A stretch of DNA of 64,000 bases from assembly GCF_004027225.2 (NCBI RefSeq), contig NC_044277.2, forward strand, positions 97,089,552-97,153,551, given 5' to 3'. Shown here piece by piece: positions 34,201 through 49,200 of this stretch. The DNA is from Strigops habroptila (Eukaryota > Chordata > Aves > Psittaciformes > Psittacidae). Made by a program: the position numbers and the translations under genes. Each line of letters begins with the position of its first letter. Position 1 is the stretch's first letter. A model generated the notes under the pieces. It saw only the letters and a list, made by a program, of their open reading frames with translations. It searched no databases and was not told where the DNA came from.

Positions 34201-37200
34201 ACCCCAAACCGCATAGTACCCAGTCCACAGCACCCCAAAACCACAGCACCCTGGATCCCACAGCATCCCTAACCCCATGGCACCCCAAAACCCATGCGAC
34301 CCAGCCCACAGCACCCCCAACCCTCTGGCAACCATGATGTGAGCTGGGTGCTGTCCCCCTTGTCCCAGGGACCCCCACATCTCCTCCCACTCTAGGGGAG
34401 CTCTCACATCTGGGGGGCCATGCCCAGCCCTGCCCCATGCCCCAGGGTCCCCTCACCTTGGGGGGTCGGGCTGGGGACTCCTGTCAGCCCCAGGGGAGGT
34501 CCGGTGGAGGGTAGCCCTGCGGGGGGGCTGGTGCCCATCCCTGGGGTGCTGGGCTGTGTTGGGGTGTCAGGGGACCCCAGTGCTGGCTCCGTGACCCTTA
34601 GCTCCGTGGGGCTGCTGGCTCTGGTTATGGGGGTGCCCTTGGCCATGGTGTGAGGCTGAGGTGGGCGCTCTGCCCCTGGCTGCCCTGGGGGGAGGTAGGA
34701 CACAGCTGGGGGCTCAGGACACGACCCCGACACCCCAACTGCATGCTCGGATGGGGGGACCCCAGCCCAGACCCCCCCCAGCCCCACATTCGACCCCCAG
34801 ACTCCCCCCTATCCCATAGCGGGTACCTGGTGTGGTGGGCTCAGCACCTTCGGGGGGCAGATGGGTGCCCGTCCCAGGGGACACCTGCATGGGGACAGAG
34901 GGGTGTCACCCGCTGCCCCCCATCCCCTGTCCCCCCCATTCTCTTGGGCTCACCATGGCTGGGGGCACCGGTGGCGGCTGCGTGGTCGTGGTCAGCACCA
35001 GGACACCGGCTGCCATGGGGGCCGTGGGGCTGGGGGAGGCACATCCAAGATTAGGGGGCACCCACCGGGACCCCCAGCTCCCATGTGACCCCCCAACCCC
35101 ACTGTGGTACCTGGTGGTGCTGGGGGGCCCGCAGCCAGCCTCATCAGAGCCATCAGGGCAGTCGGTGATGCCGTCGCAGAGGGGATCCCGGGGACCCCCA
35201 GGGACACATTCCCCGCTCCCGCACCAGAACTCCCCCATGGCACAGGGGTGCTGGCTCCGTGTCTCTGGCACCATCGGTGTCACCGGCACCATCGGTATCA
35301 CCGGCAGCATCACCGGTGTCACCGGCATCGTCATGGTCCCATGCGGAGCTAGGGGCACTTGGGGAGAGGGCAGAGGCGGGCAGTTGAAGGGTACCCATGT
35401 GTGGGTGGGGGTGTTCCCCCCATCGCCCCCCATTGCCCCACGGTACCTGGGGGGCATCCCAGCAGCTCAGCACGCAGCACGATGCGGTTGTGGAAGTCCT
35501 GGGGCAGGATGCGGACGTGCCGTGCCTGCACCATGCGGCCCAGCAGCCGCACTGCTGGCGTGTCGGCGTCCTGGCTACCCTGGAAGAGCTGGCGGGGGGA
35601 CATAGACACACGCAGACGGGGGTACATGCATGTACACACACATGTGCACCGTCACATGTGCACCCATGGCTGCGTGTGCAGCCGGCGGCACCTTGGCATC
35701 AGCGGTGCCGTTGGTCAGGTCACGGTAGCGGTACCAGCGGGTGCCATCGGCGCTGAACTGCAGCAGGAACGCGGTGACGAAGGCATCGGAGGAGCCGGCT
35801 CCCTGCACCACCACCCCTGCGGGGACAGCGCGGCACACGGTGGCACCGGTGGCACCACCAGCGCCGCGGCGGGCAGCCCGGCACCCACCGGTGATGTTGG
35901 TGGGCTGCAGCAGGTCCAGCTGCAGGAAGGGGGGGTCGTCGGGCAGCGCCGCGTAGGCATCATCCCGGGGAGCCCAGCCCCGCAGCGGCTGCCCGGGAAC
36001 ACCGCCGTGCAGCCGGGCAGCGTGCGCCGGGCTCCCCGCCTGTGCCGACGAGGCGCCGAAGCTGCCGTCCGGGAGAGCCGCGGTGCCCAGCGGGAGGTAA
36101 CAGGGATCTGCCGGGATGTTGGAGCGGGTCAGGGTTTGGGGACACCACCCCCTGTCCTGGCTGCCTGCACCCTGCCCGCACCGGCAGCCTCATGGTGGTG
36201 CTCACCGCCAAGGGGAGGCAGCGGGAAGGTGAGCAGGGGGTAGCCGGGGGGCTCTGTTGGCACGGAAGAGGGGGGCTCCGTTGTCGGCAGCGCCGGGGGG
36301 GTGGCCGTCCCGTTGTCACCTGCAGCGGGGACAGTGTCAGGCGGCCCCTCTAGGATGGGGAGCCCTTCACCGCTCCATTACACCCGCTGCTCCGACTCAC
36401 CCGCCGGGGCACAATAGCAGCAGGAGTCCCCGTGGCCATCAACCAGCACCCGGCCCTACGGAGGTCGCTGTCACCATCACCACCGCCGGTTCCGGCACCG
36501 GCACCGGGATCCCCCCCAAGCCCTCACCTGCGGGCAGCCGGCGGCGCGGTGCGGGCAGTAGGGCGAGCACCGCACGGCCAGGCTGGGCAAGCACTGGCAG
36601 ACGTGGCAGGGCTCCTCACGCCAGCGCTCCCCCGGTGCGCGCCGGCGACCTCGGGACTGGCACTGCCGGCACGGCGCCGTCTGGCACCTGCGGGAGCGGG
36701 AGGTCACCGGGGGCCCGCCCGCTCACCCATGGCCACCCCGGTGCGCACCCGCCGCACCTGCGCGCCTTGCGGTAGATGCCGCGGCAGTGCCGGCCGCCGC
36801 CGCGCTGGCTGGGGTTGGTGGGGCTGCGGAACGACCACTGCACGCTCTGTGTGCCGCACGGCCCGGGGCACTCGCCCCACGGCGACCACGCCGACCAGCC
36901 GCAGTGCACTGTGGGTGGCACCGGCTCAGTGCGGGGCACCAGCACCTCGTCCCCGCCGCCGCGGTGCCACCGCTGCCGGGACTCACCGGCGCAGTCGGGG
37001 TTCTGCCGGCAGCGCCGCAGCTGCCCGCCCAGGCAGGCGCAGAGCCGGCAGTCCACCTTCACCAGCTGCCCCGGTGCGTGCCGCAGCCCCGCGGCGTGGC
37101 ACGGGCACTCCCGCGGCAGCACGCACCGGCCCGCGTCCAGCACCAGCCCCGCCGCGCACCAGCACCCTGCGGCGGGGCGGCGGGCGATGGGTGCACCGCG

Positions 37201-40200
37201 GCCGGCTGACCCCTGGCCCGCCCCGCCGCGGCGTGTGGGGTCCTCGGGGCGCCGCGGCCCCCGCGCCCCTCACCTGGGCTGCAGGGCCGGTCCTGCCGGC
37301 ACGCGGCGCCCGTGGAGAGGTCGGCGCAGGACGCGGGGCAGGGAGCACAGGGCCACGGGCGCAGCCCCTCCGGGCAGGAGGAGGTGTTGGGGCAGCCCCC
37401 CGGGGTACAGGGGGCTGGTGGGGAGAGGGGTTGGTACCACTCGCCCATGGGGATCCACCTGCCCCATGGAGCACACAGGGACCCACCAACAAAGCCCAGA
37501 CACCCCATGGAACCCACCAACCCACAGAGCCCACTCACCCCATGGAGCCCACCCATCCCACCAGGATCCATTTACCCCACGGAGCCCACCCACTCCTTGG
37601 AGCCCACTCACCCATGGAGCCAACCTGCCTCATAGAGCACACCCATCCCTTTGGGACCCACCTGCCCCACAGAGACCACTACCCCATGGAACTCACTCAC
37701 CCACAGAACCCACCCATCCACTGGAGACCAACCATCCCATAGATAGATCCCACCTGCCCCACCAAGCCCACCCTCTCCATGACCCCCCCTTCCCTATGGA
37801 CCCCCTGCCCCACGGGCACCCACCCGTCTCGAGGGCAGCGGGGATCTCTCCAGGCAGGTCGCCACAGGGGCGGCCGCCGTTCTGGGGGGGCTGGCATTGC
37901 CGCTGCCGCTGCCGCAGCCCCCCGCAGCCCCCCGGGCATGCGGACCAGGGACCCCACTCAGCCCAAGCACCATCAACTGCGGTGGGAGGGAGGCAGGAGG
38001 GTGGGACCCCACCATGGGACTCCCCATGGGACTCTCCATGGGGCTCCTGCACCCACAGCCAGGACATTGGGGGATTTGGGGGAGTGTTGGGGGGCTCTGA
38101 AGAGATATTGGGGTTCTCCAGGGGGTATTGGAGTCCTACAGGGCGTAATGGGGTGTCCCAAAGGGAATTGGGGCGATGTGGGGGGTATTGGGATGCTGCA
38201 GGGGATTACTAGGGGATACCTGGGGAACACCCAAATCCTGCAGGTAGCCTCAGCCATGGGAACCCCCAAATTCTCCCAGCACCCCGGCCATGGGAACCCC
38301 CATGGGAATCTCGAAATCCCCATGGGAACCACCAAATTCCCCAGGCATCCTAACACAGGAACCCCTAAATCCCCTGCGCAGCTTTGTCCATGGGAATCCC
38401 TGTGGGAACCCCCAAGAAGCCCTGAGCAACCTCAGCCATGGGAACCCCCCAATCTCCCTTGGCACCCCAGCCACAGGAACCCCCACAAGACTCCCAAGCC
38501 TCCCGAGGCAACTGCAGCCACAGGGACCCCCAAACCCCCCAGGCACCCCAGGGTCCCCCTGGACTGCTGCTGCCACGCCCCCCCCCCCCCTTGGTGCCAG
38601 CCCCCCATTGCCAGCAGTGCCTGGCTCACCAGGGCAGGCGATGCTGAAGCACTGCCGCTCCTCGGCAGCCTGCCCGCGGCACCGGTGCAGCACGCCAGGC
38701 CGGCGCTGCTGGCAGCCCCGGGTGCGCTGTTGCAGGCCGGGGCCACAGGAGCGGGTGCAGGTGCCCCACAGGCCCCATGGCCCCCACTCGCCGCAATCCC
38801 GCTCGTCATCCCCACCGGCACCACAGTCCAGCACACCATCGCACACCTATAACAGCAGGGTGGTGCTGAGCCGGAGAGGGGGATCCCAGTGGCACGGGAG
38901 CAGGGTTGGGGTCCCTGTACCCTGATACCTGCTGGAAGGCAACACACTCGCCCCCACCGCAGGCGTATTCTGCACAGGGACTCTCCGTCCTGTTGCTCCC
39001 GCCGGCGAGGCTGCGGCTCCCTGCGGAGGTGACGGTCCATGGTGGGGTGACCGTGGCAGGGTGGCAGTCCCCATCCGTAACCCCCAGGCCACAGCCCGCT
39101 GCCCTCACCGCAGAGCAGCTCGTCCTCGCCCCGGGGACAGTCGGTGGCCCCGTCACAGACCCTCGACACATTGAGGCACATGCCACCGTCGCAGGTAAAG
39201 TGCCCCGGGCACGGCGGGATGGCGGTGGAGCCTGCGCCGGGGCACCATCAGCTGGGACCCCACCATGAATGGGAACCACCACGGGGAGTCCCTGTGCACT
39301 GGGTGTCACTGGGGAGGAGACACTGGGGGTGCCAGACGCATTGGCTCACCGCAGCGGTCCTCGCTCTCGTCGGAGCGGTCGCGGCACTGTGGGACGCCGT
39401 CGCAGAGGTGTCCGTAGGGGACACAGTCGGTGCCGCGGGCACAGGGGAAGTGCCCAGGCTCGCAGCCACTGGCGCAGCCCAGCTCATCACTGCCATCGCG
39501 GCAGTCGGCCTCGCCATCGCAGAGCCAGCCCCGAGGCACGCACTCCCCACCGCCGCACATGAAGGCCGAGGGGCCGCACGCCGGTGCTGCAGGTGGTGCG
39601 TCACCGTGGGGTGCCCAGCCCCATGGTCCCCACCATGTGCCATCCCGGCACAGGGGCCATGGGGTGCTATGTGGGGGTCCGGCTGCCCCACGGCACCACC
39701 ATCCCTCACCTGCTGAAGTGTTGGCAGTGGGCACAGCAGCGGGCAGTGCTGCTGCGCACCCCGCCGGGCTCTCATCCCAGCCGTCGCGACAGTCACTGAC
39801 ACCGTCACAAACCACAGCCTCACCGATGCAGGAGCCATCGGGGCACGGGAGCTCCCCAGGGGCACAGGTCACCCGGTCTAGGGGGGGACACATGGTGCCA
39901 TGGGGTGATGCCGCTGTGGTTGGGGGTTCCCGGCGCAGGGCTGGGCCTCACCTGGGCAGAACTCCTCATCGGTGCCGTTGGCACAGTCGCGGTGGCCATC
40001 GCAGACGGTGGCCGGGGGCAGGCACTGCGTGTCAGGGCACTGGAGGTGCCCGGGGGGGCAGACGCAGCCACGCTCGTCACTGAAGTCACCGCAGTCATCA
40101 CGGCCGTCGCAGCGGTGTGGGTACGGCACACACCGGCCCACCACGCAGCGGAACTCGCCTGCGCCACAGCTCGGGCTGCAGCCTGCGGCAGTGGCGGCTG

Positions 40201-43200
40201 TCAGGGGCCTCACGCCATGGGGCAGAGACCCCCAGGTTCAGGCAGTACAGGCCCACACGGCTGGGGGCTCAGGACCCCTCGCTGTAGGGCTCAGACCCCT
40301 TCCCAGTGAGGCACAGACCCCCAGGGATGAGGAGCTCAGACCCCCTCACTATGGGGCACAGAGCCCCAAGACCCCCACGACCCCCCCCCTCAGAACCCCC
40401 AGACACAGCCATGGGGCATTCATGTGGCCGCTCACCTGCCTCATCCGAGTCGTCGGCAAAGCCACAGTCCAGCTCCCCATCGCAGACGCGCTCGGGGGGG
40501 ATGCAGTGGCCGCTGGCGCAGGCGAACTCGGGGGGCGCGCAGGAGGCTGTGGGGCAGCCGCTCTCGTCGGAGCCGTCGCTGCAGTCGCGCACGCCGTCGC
40601 AGCGGGCGCCCCAGGCCAGGCACTGCCCGCTGGCGCAGCGGTGCTGGTGCGGGGCACAGCGCGGGGCGCACAGCTCGTCCGAGCCGTCCCCGCAGTCCTC
40701 CTCGTTGTCGCACACCCAGGCGCCCGGCACGCAGCGCCCGTCGGCGCGGCATGAGAACTCCCATGTGGCACATGGCATGGACGGGCACGGCTCCGGTGAG
40801 GATGGGCAGTGCCACCGACCCGCCGCGCACGTGCTGCGGGGATGGTGACGGCTCACCCCAGGGTGCTCCCCGGTGACCCCATGGCTGCGCCGGGCCGGCG
40901 CCAGGCGCGGACTCACCAGTTCTTGCAGCCCTGCTGCACCGTGGCACCGGCTGGGAAGGAGAAGCCGTCCCAGAAGCACGGGCACTCGTTGGGCTCGATG
41001 CAGCCGCCATCTGCCAGCAGATAGAGGCGGAAAGGAGGCGTCAGGCCATGGTGACCCGGACCCGGCACACGGCCCAGACGGGCTGAACCGCCGGCACCGC
41101 AGCTGGGTTGGACTCTGCACAACGGAGGGTGAGGGCAGAGCAGGCACCAAGCACCGTGGCCAGAAGGGGGAATCAGGTGCAAGGACAGCATGGCAGGCCC
41201 CACACCCACCCCATGCCAGCCCACACCACCCATGACACCTCATGCCAGCCCCACACCATCCCATGCAGCCCCCTGAAGGTCCAACCAGCCCCACGCTAGC
41301 CCCATGCCATACCCATGACCCTCCCTACCAGCCCACACCAGCTCCACGCCAGCCCCACATCACCCCGTGGAGTCCCACGCCAGCTCCATGCCACCCCGCA
41401 CTGCCTATGACACCCCATGCCAGCCTCACGCCACCCCACTCTGACCCATACCAGCCACACGCAATCCTATGCAGACTCACGGTGGCCCAATATCAGTCCC
41501 ATGATCCACATGCCAGCCCCACATCACCCCGTGCAGCCCCACACCAGCCAAACGAGTGCCCAGCCTCACCGTGCAGGACCCTCCCCGGGGGGCAGAAGCA
41601 GCCCTCCAGGCAGGACAGGTCCCGGCAGTGCTCAGGGGGCTCCTGGCCAAGGCTGCGGCAGGTTGGGGGGCAGGGGGGGCCACAGGGGTTGTACTCCAGC
41701 CCCCGGTCACACTGCAGGGCTGCAGACAGGGGTCAGGGTTGGACAGGGCAGGGACCCCCCTGCCCCATGGCACCCGCCCCTTCCCTCCTCACACCCCCAT
41801 GGGAGTCTCCTGACCCCCTCCCCATCACCATCCCCATCACTTGTCTGGCTCGGCCGTGGGACCCCCCCAGCCTTGTCCAGTGTCCGGTGACTCACGGCAC
41901 AGCTCCTGGCTCCTCCATCGCACATGGACGCCGCGCCGGCCGCACTCCTCGGCATATGTGGCAATGGCCGTGCACAGGCACTCGCAGTCCCCGCCGGAGT
42001 CGCAGCTGCCGGCACAGCGGGTTTGGTGGGACAGGGACAGTGGGACCCCCAAACCCCCCCAGCACAGTGACCGCGGCACTTACCCGCAGGCATCGAAGAT
42101 GCACCAGTCATAGAAGCTTTGGCACGGCACCGCGTCGTGGCATGGCGCAAAGAGCCGCTGCCAGAGGACGCTGCAGCGCCGGCGGGCCCACACCACCCGG
42201 TGCGGGTTCTCCTGGGGGGGGCCAGTGCCACCATCAGCCTCCATCCCTCACCCAGCCCCCTGCCACCACCACCCCGGCTGCCCGTCCCGGTGCGTACAGT
42301 GCAGGGGTGCCACGCGCCGGCGCCGTCCACCTCGGGGCAGAGCAGGCTGAGGCGCCAGGAGTTGCCGAAGAGCTCTGCGCTGGGCTCCAGCACCCCTTGC
42401 CGGCTGGAGAGATCGTTCTCGGCGTCGCCATCGAAGTTGCCACAGAGCCCGGCCACGCGGCTCCGGTGCTGCGGCTCCAGCCGGATGTACACCCGCGTGC
42501 CTGGCACGGCGCGGCACTCAGCACCGGCAGCACACCGCAGCACGGCACCAAGCACCCCCTTCCCGGCGGGTCTCACCTCCGTCCCAGAGCACCGCCAGCC
42601 CCACGCGGGTGAGGAGGAGGAGGAAGAGGCCGGCGCGCTCCAGCGTCAGCCCGGTCCCGGTGTAGGTTTTGGGGGGTCGCACCGGGACCCCGTTCACCAT
42701 CACGTCCCTCCCTGCCGGGGCAGCGTGGGCTGTCAGAGCCGGTGCCCCCCAGCACGTCCTCATCCCCGCACTGCCACCCTCATCCTCACCCCGCAGCATG
42801 TGCACCACGGTGTTGCCCATGACCACCACCACCGACTTGGTGCAGGTGATGCCGCCGGTGCCGCAGGGCACGTTCTCGGCAGTGACGGCAAAGAGCCCGT
42901 CGGCCTCACGCGCCAGCAGGTACTCGCAGTCACCGGGGAAGGAGAAGGCTCGGCCGTCAAAGGTGATGTAGTGGGGGTCCCCCGTGGCCACGCAGGTCCC
43001 GGCGCACTCCTCCTGGCCACAGTGCCAGCGCTGCTGCCGGCACACGCTGCAGGGGACAGGGCTCAGCGCCGGCACAGTGTGCCCGGTGTCCCCGGTGGGG
43101 CTGGGGGGTCTCACCATGTGTTGCAGTCCTGGATGATGGTGTCGTTGGGCCGGTACAGCCGCCCGCCGTGGTGGCACGGGCACTCTGCTGGCGACACGCA

Positions 43201-46200
43201 GCGCCCATCCTGCCGACACACGGCCCCCGTGAGCTGGATGCGGATCCCAACCAGCACATCCCCGTGGAGAGGGAGTCACCCACCAGGAAGACGGTGCCAG
43301 AGGGGCAGACGCAGCCGTCAGCGATGCCGACGCAGGTGCCGTTGGGCTCGGCGCTGTCGCAGCGGCGCAGGCAGGAGCCCGGCGCGTGGATCAGCCCCCC
43401 GGGGCACAAAGCGGCCATGGGGCAGGCGGCTGCGTTGCAGCGCCACGACCCACTGGCACAGACACTGCAGGGATGGGATGCGGTGAGGGCAGCACCCGGC
43501 ACCCACCAGCCTGGCGAGCCCCCACCCAACCAGACCCATGCCAGGGTCCCCATATCGCCCATCCACATCCCATCTCATCCCATTCCATCTTATCCCGTCC
43601 CATCCCCATCCCATCCTGTCCTGTCCCATCCTGTTTCCTTCCACCCTGTTATGTCCTGAGCAGTCTTACCATGTCCCATCCTGTCCCACCTTAACCATCC
43701 CACTGCATCCTGTCCCATTCTATCCTATCTGTCTCATCGAGCTCCATCATGACCCATCCTGTCCCCACCCCATCCTGTCCTATCCCCATCCCATCTCCAT
43801 CCCATCCTATCCCCATTCCTTCTCTATCCCATTCCATCTCCACCCTATTTCCATTCCCACCCCATCCCATCACATCACCATCCCATCCCCATCCCATTCC
43901 CATTCTCATCCCCATCCCCATCCCATCCCCACCACCCCAGCCCTGGGTCCATCTCCAGCCATGCCAGGGGCCAGAGAGAGGCTCTTCCTCTGTGGCCCCG
44001 GTGCGCTGTGGCAGGGACGGGCGATGAAAGCCGCCTATCCCGCGGTGCCATCCCAAACGGGCCATAGGGGGATTTCATCACACGCCTCCTGCCGCTGCCT
44101 CCTCCCGCAGCACTGGATCAGCATCCCCCATCCCACCCATCCCAGCCATGCCCCGGGCTCCGGCTGGGCCACGCACCAGGCGCTGCAGCCCCGGCGGATG
44201 TGGCTGCCGGGCGGGAGGAGAGTGGTGCCGTGCTGGCAGGGGCAGGCTCCCGGTGGGACACATGTCCCGCCCTCGGCCAGCACCAGCCCGACCGGGCACT
44301 GGCAGCCGGGGACACAGAGTCCATCCAGGTCGTGGCAGGAGCCGGCCCCAGCGCCATCACCGCGCAGGTCGGCACAGGTCTGGACGCAGAGACGGCCACA
44401 GTCCAGGTACCGCTGCCCCGCACCGCATGGCACGCCTGCCGGGAGGGACACGGGGACGTCACTGACAGGGACATCTCCTCCCTGCCATGCTCCACGCACC
44501 CTTGGCACTGGCCCCCGCTGCCCCTGGCATGTGGTGGCTGCATCCACATCCCATCACCTCCCATTCTCATCCCACTCCATCCCACTGCCATCGTCATCCT
44601 GTCCCATCCCTTCCCCAACCCATCCCCATCACATCGCATCCACATCCCACCCACATCCTACCCACATCCCATCCCTTTCTCAACCCATCCCATTCCCATC
44701 CTCATTCTCATCCCATCCCCATCCCATCTCTTTCTCATCTCATCCCATCCCATCCCCACAGCATCCCACCCCATCCTCGTCTTCATCCCAATCTCCATCC
44801 CATCCACATCCCATCTCATTCTCATCCCATTCCCATCTACATCCCCATCCCATCTCTATCCCATCCCCTTCTCATCCCTTTCTCATCTCATCCTATCCCC
44901 ATCCCATCCTTTTCTCATCTCATCCTTTTCTCATCTCATGCCATCCCATCCCCATCCCATCCCCACAGCATCCCACCCTATCAACATCTTCATCCCCATC
45001 CCTATCCCATCTACATCCCATCTCATTCGCATCCCATTCCATCCCTATCCCCATCCCATTCTCTTCCCACCCCATCCCCATCCTCATCCCCATCTCAGCC
45101 TCATCCCCACCCCATCCCACCCCACTCCCGCCCATCCCCACCGCAGAAGCTCTGGTTCCTCCACACCAGCTCCACTCCCTCCCGGCCGCACTCCCGGGCG
45201 TAGGCAGCCAGCGCCGGGCACAGGCAGCGCTGCCCATCCCGGCAGGCGCAGGCATCCCACAGGCAGAGCTGCTGGAACGGCTCCGGCTCCACGACCTGGT
45301 GACAGGGCTGGGGGTGGCAGCGCACGGTCAGGCCATGGCGCTGGCACCGGGCACTGTGGACACCGATGCTCGGCCGGGATGGGGACCCACGGCACCTGGA
45401 AGGCCGGGCCCTGCAGGACGGCGCAGGCGGCCTCGGCGAGCTCCTGCCGCCCGGTGAAGGCGCCGCAGGGCTCCGGTGGGATGGGGCCGAGCGCGGGGCA
45501 CTCGCTGGACACCCGGTACTTGTTGGCGAAGGCGGCAACGCCGATCTCCACGTCACCCGCCGGCGTGGTGAACTCGTCCCCCTGGTTCCAGTTGTAGGTG
45601 CCGCAGAGACCCCGCACCTGCCATGGCAGCACCAGCTCAGGATGGGATCCAGCAGCCGGGATCCCACAGCTGGGATCCAACCTGGCTCTGCCACTGGGCA
45701 CCACCAGGAGCTGGGGCTGACCTTGTGGGCGAAGGCGGGCTGGAGGGTGATGTAGGCAGCGGGGGCATCCACCCCCCACAGGACATGGGCCCCAAAGGTC
45801 TGGAGCAGCAGGAATGCCGAGGACACACGGCGGACGCTCAGCTCAGCACCAGCAAAGGGCAGTGTCACCTCCTGCCCATCCACTGTCACCTCGCCTGCAC
45901 CGGCAGAGCGAGGCCACCTCAGGGCACGGCCATGGGCTGGCACCCACCATCCCATAGCGGCACCAGGATGGTCCCCACACATCACCTGTGCCATGGAGGT
46001 GAGCGGAGATCCGGCGGGCACTGACGGTGAGGGACCGGCGGCAGCCAAGGGGCTGGTGGCCATCGCAAGCCTCGTGCTCGGCTGTGATCAGCAGGTGCCC
46101 CTCCACAAAGTCCTGGGGGACCAAGACCCTGCTGAGCGGTCCCCCCGGGCAGACCCCACCCCTCCGGGGCAGGTCCCCACTGCCCCGGCACCACTGCAGC

Positions 46201-49200
46201 ATCACCGCAGCGGCCACCCTCACCTGCACCAGGGTGTAGGCGCAGGTGCCCGGGAAGGAGAAGCGCCGGCGGTCGAAGGTGATGTAGTGGTGGCCGCCCA
46301 GCACCGCGCACTCTCCGGGGCACCGGTCCTGGCTGCAGAGCCAGCGCCCGCCCTGGCACGTGCTGCGGGCACAGGAGGGGACACCGGGATCACCATGGCA
46401 GGGGCAGGACATGCCGTGCCCACTGTGCTGCTGCCACACCAGGCACAGATGCATGGGTGCTTGCCCCCCACCAAAACCAGCACCGTGCCCGCCCATGGGG
46501 TTCATTCCAGCCCGGTGGTGCTGGATCCAGGCATGGCATTGCTCACCACCGGTTGCAGCGCTGGCGGATGCTCTGTCCAGGGGCGTAGCGCTGGCGGCGG
46601 TGGTGGCAGGGGCAGGCGCTTGGGGGCACACAGAGTGCCCCGTCCCGGTAGAGCCCCGGTGCACACTCGCAGCCGCCAGCACAGTCCTGGTGGCACGGCC
46701 CATCCTCGGCACTGCTGACGGCCGTGCAGCTGGCGGGGCACGAGGAGACACAGTCCGAGAACCGCTGCCCCGCGCCACAGCGCCGCTCTGCCGGGACACA
46801 CACCGAGCTCAGCACCGGCACCAGCACCAAGCTGGGGGTGGTCAGACCTTGGTGCCAGAGCCCATTCCTGGGTCCTTACCGCAGAATCCCGGCCGGCGCC
46901 AGTTGATGTCGGTTTGGTGCCGGGCACAGTCCCGTGCATAGGCAGCGAAGGTGTCGCAGACATTGGGGCTTGGTGAGGGCCCAGCATCACCCTCCCGGCA
47001 CAGCAGCTCCAGGCACGCTGCGTGGAAGCCACTGGGGTCCACCTGGTGTGGGGTGATGGGTGAGGATGGCGGGACCAGCATCCCCAGTGCCCCAGCACCG
47101 GCACTGCCCATCACCTTGTCGTGGCACTCTCTGAAGGGCTCAGCCAGGAGCTTCCCACACGTGGCCTCAGCTGCTTGCTGTGCCGCATCACCCGCTGCAC
47201 AGCCGGGGCTGAGCTCCACCGCGTCCCTGCAGCGGGGCTGAGCCCGAGGGGACCCTCAGAGCCGGGGTGACTCCACGGGGACCCCCAGCCGGACATGGCG
47301 TCCTGGCACACCCTGGACCTGGCTCTGCCCCAGTACCTCTGAGCCAGTGTCTGGGATCTTCCATGAGTTGCCAAAGCTGGCGGCAAAGGCGGCCACATCC
47401 CCTCCGGGCTGCTGGAAGTCATCTGGGGACACAGGGAGGCTGCGGTAGGCGGGGGGACACAGCACAATGGCCCTGGCACATGGCTCTGGCACTGCACCTC
47501 CTCCCGCAGCATGCTGCTGGCAGGGGCATGGCCGCCCATGAGGTGACACTCACCAGCAGGGTCATCATTGTAGGGGCCACAGAGTCCCTGCGTGCTGCCC
47601 CACAGCTCAGTGTCGACCGTCACCGTGACTGCCTGGTGCCCGTCCGAGGTCACCCGCACACCCAATGGGCTCGCCATGGCCACCCAGTCACCCAGCCACA
47701 TCACGCTGATCCCTGCGGCACCATGGGGATTGGGAATGGGGATGGGGACAAGGCAGTGGCTGGATCCCCCCGGCTGCAGCTTTGCTGCCACCACCATCCT
47801 CACCCTGTGCGACTGGGGGTCTCGGGCCCACCAGGACCCCAGACCGGTCTCACTAGTGGCTGGTCACCCACCCCCCCTCACCGTTGTGCAGGTACGATTG
47901 TCTCTCTGGCACCACCACGCCATCCACAGAGATGTTCCGTCCCCGGGCCGCCACCGTGTCCACCCCGAAGGTCATGTGCAGTGCCTGCGATGGCGCGGCA
48001 TCAGCCAGGGCTGGGGCTGGCAGCCCTGCATGGCCAGGGACACCACAGCCACACCGCGGGGCTGTGGCATGCCATGGGGGCAGACCAATGGCCCCACCAG
48101 CCCCAGAGAAGCTGTTCATGGTGGAGCAGGGACCCCTCTCCCTCCCCACGCCACAGAGCAGCCAGTACCCGGGGATCGCCGGCAGCAATGGTGATGGCCC
48201 ATGTGCCATCGGCGGCGGCAGCCAGGCTGTAGGTGCACTCGCCGGAGAAGTGGAAGTGTGTCCCGTCGAAGGTGCGGTAGCGGGATCCAGCCCAGGTCAT
48301 GCAGCCAGCCCAGAGGCCCCGGTGATGGGCGGCCGCTCCATGCAGGGACACAGCAGGAGACGGCCGTGGGGACACCTCTTCTGCAGCAGGGAGGTGATAC
48401 CGCTCAGCAAACACCCCATGGGACCCACCAGCCCCCCGGGACCCCCAGACCCACCGGCAAGGGGCAGGCTGGTGCAGGCGAGGCAGGGTGCGCCGGAGCC
48501 GGAGCCGTTCCTCCAGCTGTGCCCCCAGGGGTGCCGGCAGCACTCGGACAGGCTCATGGAAGAGAGGTTGTGGCTGCCTGCGGTGTCCTGGCACTGCCAT
48601 GCGCTGTAGCAGTGCCCCAGCGAGCCTTCACCTGCAGCACAGAGAAGCACCTCATCTCCACTGCTGGTCACTGGAGACAATGGCATGGTGGTGCCACCGC
48701 AGCTCAACACCCGTCCCTACCTTCAGTGCAGCGGGGCCCGCTCCAGCCCTGGCAGCAGGCGAGCACCGTGTGGTTCCACACCACCGGCCGCATCTCTGGA
48801 GGCCTGCAGCATCGGGCATGGGGATGGGTGCCCCAGTGTCCCCCCCATACTGTGCACCACACATCCCCACCAGTGCTCACCGGTAGATGTAGCAGAGGGG
48901 GGTGCTGGAGCTGGGCTGGGGCTCACCCTGGTCCCCACCGTAGACCCGGCGCATTCGGTCCCGGTCGATCCGCCATCCCACCAGGCTGTAGTGGTAGAGG
49001 CTGGTGCAGGGCACCACATCCTCACGCCGCGGTGTCACCTCCTCCTCCACTGTCTCCTGCACTGTCCGCTCACACCATCGCCTGTGCAGCACCCCGGCAC
49101 CCATCGTACCCCCAAACCAAGCTGGGGACAGTGTCCCCACACTGTGCCTCATCCCGGTTGCCGGTGTGGGGCTGTGGCACCGAGGACTCACCCAGTGGCT

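Larger units (their letters stand above)
36490..38800 (-). other. SSPO: SSPO: TSP1, TIL and VWC units after the LDLa cluster
   Basis: TSP1 units at 38640-38790 ([20 protein letters not shown]), 37830-37980 ([20 protein letters not shown]) and 36740-36910 ([20 protein letters not shown]) alternate with a TIL/VWC region at 36985-37420 ([20 protein letters not shown]) and a VWC unit at 36530-36690 ([20 protein letters not shown]). Confidence 0.9.
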
